DNA of 64,000 bases from Choristoneura fumiferana. Its lineage: Eukaryota; Arthropoda; Insecta; Lepidoptera; Tortricidae. The notes below the pieces were generated by a model, which saw only the letters and a program-made list of their open reading frames with translations, was not told the DNA's origin and searched no databases. The number at the start of each line of letters is the position of its first letter. Positions within the stretch are counted from its first letter, which is position 1. The translations under genes were made by a program, and so were the position numbers. This document shows positions 59,058 through 64,000 of the stretch, piece after piece. The stretch is taken from assembly GCF_025370935.1 (NCBI RefSeq), contig NC_133486.1, positions 10,256,133 to 10,320,132 on the forward strand, written 5' to 3'.

Positions 59058-60260
59058 ATCAGGCGTTACTTTGCGGAGGTCCATATCAATGAACTATAGT
59101 TATTTGTGCAACAAGAGAGCAAAGTTGTTTTTTGTTGCGAGTGTTGATTTTGAATCCCGAGTAAGCGAAGGATTCTATAATTGAATCACGAGCGTTAGCG
59201 AGTGATTCTAGGTTAGAATCCTGAGATCAGCAAGGGATTGAAATACACGAGATGCAAAAAAACTTTGGTCTCGTGTGACACATACAATTTTTCACCTCAG
59301 CAGCGAGAACATAATTTAAATGTAACATAAGAATAAAAACACATATACCTACCTGTTTACAAAACAAACACATTTTTTTTTTAATAGAGTCCGATTATTA
59401 TCAAATATAATAATTACATTTAAGACCATAAAAAGAGTCCAGTAGCTACAATACAAATCGCATACTCATAACATGCAATCTTAACTTCTTGTACTAATGT
59501 CACACTTATTTTTTAATACTGCAAAAAGCCTCATCTCGGGGTAATTGAAAAGGTTGAACAATTAAACCTTTAAATATGATTTTTATTAAGATTTCTATTA
59601 CATAAACATAAATAGATTTGTTAAAAAATCATTCAATTTAACAAATAATAATTACACTGTAGAGGCAGTATACGGAATTCTTTTATAAAAAAAAAAACAA
59701 GAGAAGCGGCTTTCGTGCAACGAGGTTGCATACTTTATTAAAAGATCGGGAAAATTTACATTTTGGAAATATTTCGATATATTTTTAATACCAAAAATTT
59801 AATTTAAGTTTGTAATCGACAAATTTTATCCTATCTCTTGCTTTTTTCGAGTTGAAGTGAAATGACAGATCAAAATAAAGTTCAAATATTTGGAATTCAG
59901 TGAGTAGACCCAACACTGTACTCAGCATTTAAAAAAAATAATTAAAAAGTTACTTTGTCTCACGGAGTGAGCAAAATGCGATTTTGCTCACTGATTTCTC
60001 ATAGCAAAACCTGCCTGTTTGAGGTGCTGAGGTGAAAAAAGAATTTCCTTGCTCACCCGCGACCTTACGATAGCTAAGCTTATGCAAAATATGCGTGTTC
60101 ATGCAGTTCCTCCACCTCCACACTGTAAGAACACACACAAATCACACAAACCCATCTATCACCACCACCACCACACTACTCTGACGCGTTTCGAACTCAA
60201 CCAGAGCTCATCTTCAGAGTGACACAATCGTACACCATGCTACCAGTTGATAGACTAACG
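59058..60260 (-). mobile_element. Hammerhead-bearing repeat split by a ~940 bp insertion
   Basis: The minus-strand 3' part (gacctccgcaaagtaacgcc, 59,058-59,097) is separated from the rest (60,036-60,260) by about 940 bp. The insertion contains atccttcgcttactcggg-type repeats and a gagcaaaatgcgattttgct palindrome. The undivided order is seen at 63,529-63,795. The 5' part carries the ribozyme-like motif at 60,179-60,221. Confidence 0.75.
60179..60221 (-). ncRNA. Hammerhead-ribozyme-like motif 1
   Basis: Minus strand: core CTGAAGA (fits CUGANGA), one extra T, stem II GAGCTC-TGGTT-GAGTTC (six pairs, one G-T), GAAAC, a minimal self-complementary ACGCGT stem III, then GTC at the expected cleavage site. 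Stem I pairs three of four positions (CACT with AGAG). The very short stem III is the type reported to work as a dimer in Penelope-like elements and retrozymes. Catalysis is unproven. Confidence 0.6.
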
Positions 60261-60544
60261 AACCACAACCACCGTTTTAATTTGTCACTGTAACTCCCCA
60301 AGTACCCACATATGTTTTATGAAACAAAACAAAACTATCCACAAATTATTAATAAATTTTTTAACTGTCCTTCAAAACTACCTTTTTTATTTATTTACTG
60401 TCAAGGCATGTTTTATTAACTACCATTGCTGAAATTAGATCCAAGTCGTAGCAAGGAAGATGAAACTAAATTTATCTGCTCATTAATAATATACCCCATA
60501 CTGTTGTATCTAAGTATCTCCATGCATTTTTCTAATTTTATTTG

Positions 60545-60600
60545 TTTGCTTAGCTATCGTAAGGTCACGGGTGAGCAAGGAAATTCTTTTAGTTCATAGA
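60545..60600 (+). repeat. Truncated plus-strand copy of the hammerhead-bearing repeat
   Basis: gcttagctatcgtaaggtca, then gggtgagcaaggaaattctt and ttagttcata: the middle of the repeat in opposite orientation to the copies at 60,036 and 63,582. Confidence 0.75.
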
Positions 60601-61079
60601 CATAAAACTGCATTACAGACGTAATCACGCCCGAATTCAGTGTAATTTGGCCAGTATGTTTAAACCCTTAACCCATTCCAAACAAGTCAAATATACCATA
60701 ATTAACGCACATAACATTTAACGTCCCATATTTCTGGCAAATAGCTGGCCATGGCCCGTCGGGACTCTCTTTAAGCCAGTCCTTCATTACGCACGGTTTA
60801 TGGACACGCTAATCTCTAAGGGCTTGACCTGTTCTTTGTTATGATTTATTTGTATGAAACTAGATTTGATGTCTTAGGGGGATCGTTCACTTTTGTTTTT
60901 CTTGGGTAATAACAATTAAGAGTAGTATATTTCCTTGTCATAACACTAGGGTGTTTTTAGGGTTCNNNNNNNNNNNNNNNNNNNNNNNNNNNNNNNNNNN
61001 NNNNNNNNNNNNNNNNNNNNNNNNNNNNNNNAATCTGATTTACATTAGCTGCAAAAATAATAGTCATTCAGTTCATCAG
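60601..61079. other. Spacer including a 66-N gap
   Basis: The gap is at 60,966-61,031 and follows tagggttc, a motif that begins common repeats of this genome, so a repeat probably lies in the gap. Confidence 0.6.
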
Positions 61080-61193
61080 TCAAGTTCCCAATCCGCACTG
61101 GGTCAACGTGGAAACCACGGCCGAAGCCCTCTCATTCTGAGAGGATACCTTTGGCCTGCAGTGGGATGTATATACATAGATCGGGATAAAAAA
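61080..61193 (+). repeat. tRNA-SINE 3' fragment
   Basis: agttcccaatccgcactggg and gcagtgggatgtatatacat match the 3' half of the SINE at 3,883-4,128, with several changes. The tRNA-like head is absent. Confidence 0.75.
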
Positions 61194-62486
61194 TAGAAGA
61201 TTGTTCAATAAGGGACTAAAACAAGCCATAACGACACGAGCTGTTTAGCCACAGATACAATACAGAGTGGGTATAGTTCGAGTGTCGTTATGGTTGTTTA
61301 GTCTCGCGTTAACCACTCTGCTTTACACTTTTACATGTACTTAAGGAAAAAAACGACGTTCTATATACTAAATTAAAATATTACTTTTTACAACGTACGC
61401 TAAATCCGAGTACCTAATGGACATCTGTTCAAAATTCAAATAGCAAAAAAAAAGTTATTCGCGTTTTATTTTTTTTTATTTTTTTTTTGTTAAGTGACGC
61501 TTTAAATGCTTGCATCAAAGGCTTGCATAAGTATTTAGCCAACAGATTGAAACTTGAATACAATTTTAAAACTAATTGGACTATGCATAAGTAGTAAAAT
61601 TAATATATAATTAAATAGATTCATCCATTCAGTTGTCATTTTGAGGTTATTTCCACGCCCTAAAAATTGTCTCTACACAATCACTGAAAATGGCGATAAT
61701 CCTCCAGTTGTTTAGGGGTTTACAGCTGTAAATTAAAAAATAAATACTTTAAGTCCCTAGAGAGCCTTAGAGATTACAATGAGCTTTAGTTCTCGATATA
61801 CAGGGACTAAAGTACCTACTTAATATTTGAAGAGCATGAGAAGTGAAAAAAACTTGAGGAATCAAACAGCTTACAACTTTAATGCTCAATTATATATATT
61901 TTTTAATTTAATCTGGAACGGCTACGGCAACAAGCGAGTAGCTGCTCATAGTGATTTGGTACCACCAGTACGATATAGTAACTATGTTGGTGTGCTCGTT
62001 AAAGTTCACACTTGGAGAATTTATGGCGTATACGGTCACTTTGACATATGAAACTCGCATATTACTGGGAACCTAAAAAAATAAAATCAATAAACTGTCG
62101 AAAATTCTCGAATATGGCCGATCAGAAAAATCTAATTAAAAAACATGCCATGAGTGTGTCGGGAACGCCTGAGATAGGGTTCCGTAGTCATTATAAAAAA
62201 TCAAGTAATATCTTTCTAAGGATTTTGAATTGTGAAAAAATTTTAGGATGGTAGTAACTTTGATTATATACACACTGTGTGTATATAATCAAAGGGTAGT
62301 AAGTACCTATATCAAATTTACTTAAGTACAAGGAAAACTATAACAGCTAAGATTGCTTGAGAATTATTAGTATAGTTTAAGAGTAAATAGCAGCCTAAGG
62401 TATAAAATACTTTTAGGTGCTTCATTATTTCGTAATGGCTACGGAAGTGTCCGACACGCTCTTGACCGGTTTTTAAGAATCCTAAT
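61194..62486. other. Spacer, no supported gene
   Basis: AT-rich. A perfect hairpin lies at about 62,258-62,294 (tttgattatatacacac inverted). Near 62,430 is a scrap (cgtaatggctacg, gtgtccgacacgctcttg) shared with 1,160-1,215 and 29,309-29,360. Confidence 0.5.
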
Positions 62487-62615
62487 TTATTTACTACGAA
62501 GTGCAAAATTCGAACTTCATATCTTGCCTTGCCATCCCGCTGACACTTATATTTTTTAATACGAGAATGAGTGGGACAGTACGATACGAACTTCGATTTT
62601 CGTGTTTCATAGGAG
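62487..62615 (+). repeat. Interspersed repeat, second copy
   Basis: Same family and orientation as 48,362-48,505. Confidence 0.7.
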
Positions 62616-62812
62616 CCCCCCTGCTGCTTGATTTTCGTATCAAAATACCTACGTGTACATTAATGTGGGTGCTGTACTGAAACAAAAACATGCTACCATC
62701 CTTATGGTACTCGTGCGATCCGCCTTTCCTTTCACCTGTAACAATGGGGAATGGATGAAAAAATTAGAAACACTTAAAAGTTTTTTTATCAATAGGAATA
62801 ACCTTTCTAATT

Positions 62813-63522
62813 AACAGAAAAAATATCAGATGTCTAAGTAGCATCAATTAATTTGAAACAATTAAAGAGTTTTCTTTACCGCTTTATTACGATAGTCCGC
62901 GTCGGTTACGGGTTGTTCCATAGCCCAGACCAAAAAAAATGAAAATTATGTGTTGTTGTTTCTTTAAAAAAATATGGCTCTGTCCATCGGGGGATAATTT
63001 TGCCTGTGTCTAGTAGTTTTTGCCGTTGTACGGTAAAAAAATTCTAGAAAACGAAATATGAGAGGTAATGGTGGATGAACGATGACAGCGCGACCCCAAC
63101 TTATTAATCCAAAAAAAAAATTATGTGTTTTTGACCTCTCTTTGACTTGACTCTCTTTATGCTTTGACTCGTTCGTTTTGACAGGTGACAGTGACACTCT
63201 TTACCGGCCCGGATAATACCGACATGGAAATACCGACCTTGTTTGTCATGTACACGCCCATAGAAACTAACATGAGCTTCTATGGGTGTGAACATGAAAA
63301 ACAGGGTCAGTATTTCCAAATCGGTATTATCCTTGCCGGTAAATAGTGACACCTGTCAAAACGATTGAGTCAAAGACACATAAATTCTTTTTTAACGTTT
63401 TTTTGTTCTGGGCTATGGAACAAACCGTAACCGGCCGGACTATCGTAATTTGGCAGTAAAGAAAACTCTTTATTTTTTTTTATTTAATGAACGCTACTTA
63501 AAAATCTGATATTTTGTTATAA
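62813..63522. mobile_element. ~710 bp foldback element
   Basis: Outer arms (left from about 62,818 aaaatatcagat; aaagagttttctttacc; ttgttccatagcccaga) are inverse to 63,375-63,520. A second inner inverted repeat at about 63,176-63,363 (gataataccga, cccatagaa / ttctatggg) makes most of the element self-complementary. No coding capacity. Confidence 0.8.
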
Positions 63523-63528
63523 TTTATT

Positions 63529-63795
63529 GAATCAGGATCAGGCGTTACTTTGCGGAGGTCCATATCAATGAACTAAAATAATTTCCTTGCTCACCCGCGA
63601 CCTTACGATAGCTAAGCTTATGCAAAATATGCGTGTTCATGCAGTTCCTCCACCTCCACACTGTAAGAACACACACAAATCACACAAACCCATCTATCAC
63701 CACCACCACACTACACTGACGCGTTTCGAACTCAATCAGAGCTCATCTTCAGAGTGACACAACCGTAGGTACACCATGCTACCAGTTGTTAGACC
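63529..63795 (-). mobile_element. Hammerhead-bearing repeat, undivided copy
   Basis: Minus-strand order: ribozyme-like block, GTGGTGG run, gatgggtttgtgtgatttgt, ggaactgcatgaacacgcat, gcttagctatcgtaaggtcg, then the 3' part gacctccgcaaagtaacgcc. It is bounded on its 3' side by the foldback element. Related copies: 54,120-54,720 and 59,058-60,260. Probably a Penelope-like-element or retrozyme-like derivative, by inference from the ribozyme form. Confidence 0.75.
63714..63756 (-). ncRNA. Hammerhead-ribozyme-like motif 2 (best copy)
   Basis: Minus strand: stem I CACT / AGTG (four pairs), core CTGAAGA, one extra T, stem II GAGCTC-TGATT-GAGTTC, GAAAC, ACGCGT and the GTC cleavage triplet. All conserved core positions are present. 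The extra base before stem II and the minimal stem III are the doubtful points. Confidence 0.65.
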
Positions 63796-64000
63796 ACAAC
63801 GTAGATTTCTTCTTTAAAAAAATGATAGGTATGATGTAGGTTTATCAATGATCAGGCCTCACTTTTAATTAAAAAAATATATATTTAAGGATATTCAATA
63901 TTTACAAATTATTACTAAAAATTCATGGACTGAGTCACCAACTAAGAAGTTTTGCGTAGTTAAGATAACACGTTGCACCTATGTATAGTTAAACCTAATA

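Overview
The window is non-coding, transposon-dense insect DNA, most likely from a moth or butterfly. The main evidence is the repeat content: mini-Helitrons that start TC-CATACTAATATTATAAA and end CTAG or CTAA, several tRNA-derived SINE families ending in GAT repeats, and RTE-type LINE tails, all of which I associate with Lepidoptera. I found no convincing host protein gene. The only intact coding capacity belongs to one DIRS-type (tyrosine-recombinase) retrotransposon at about 41,868-47,351. There are three N runs (18,708-18,717; 26,883-26,982, exactly 100 N; 60,966-61,031), so this is a scaffold with joins.

Layout. Positions 1-15,261 and 27,427-41,873 are the same ~15 kb locus present twice in direct orientation. 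The copies are nearly identical over long runs but carry different insertions. Copy 1 alone has a 422 bp SINE insertion (13 bp target duplication), a 2.55 kb Helitron with a G-rich minisatellite, and five rather than four units of a 295 bp tandem array. Copy 2 alone has three members of a hairpin-bearing retroposon family, other small insertions, and the DIRS element. This could be a real tandem duplication or two haplotypes left uncollapsed. Positions 15,262-27,426 are spacer with small MITEs and a cluster of tRNA T-arm-like hairpins (26,015-26,595). Positions 47,357-64,000 are further repeat-rich DNA: MITEs, foldback elements, SINEs, LINE tails and a family carrying hammerhead-ribozyme-like motifs.

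The DIRS element. Its three reading frames are open and run gag, then RT/RNase H, then tyrosine recombinase. They are flanked by inverted terminal repeats, and an internal complementary region joins copies of the two termini around ATTAAT. That hexamer is also the empty target site in copy 1, so the insertion can be read at base level. gag appears to contain a 331 bp phase-1 intron. pol has no upstream ATG and lies in the -1 frame relative to gag. The overlap contains a G GGA AAC heptamer, a 7-nt spacer, a perfect 10 bp stem and an 8 bp pseudoknot partner, which is a textbook -1 frameshift signal.

Other points of interest are hammerhead-like motifs on the minus strand at 60,179-60,221 and 63,714-63,756 (a damaged one at 54,624-54,664), a hairpin family whose stem pairs covary between copies, and a TGT...ACA inverted-repeat element with 4 bp target duplications.
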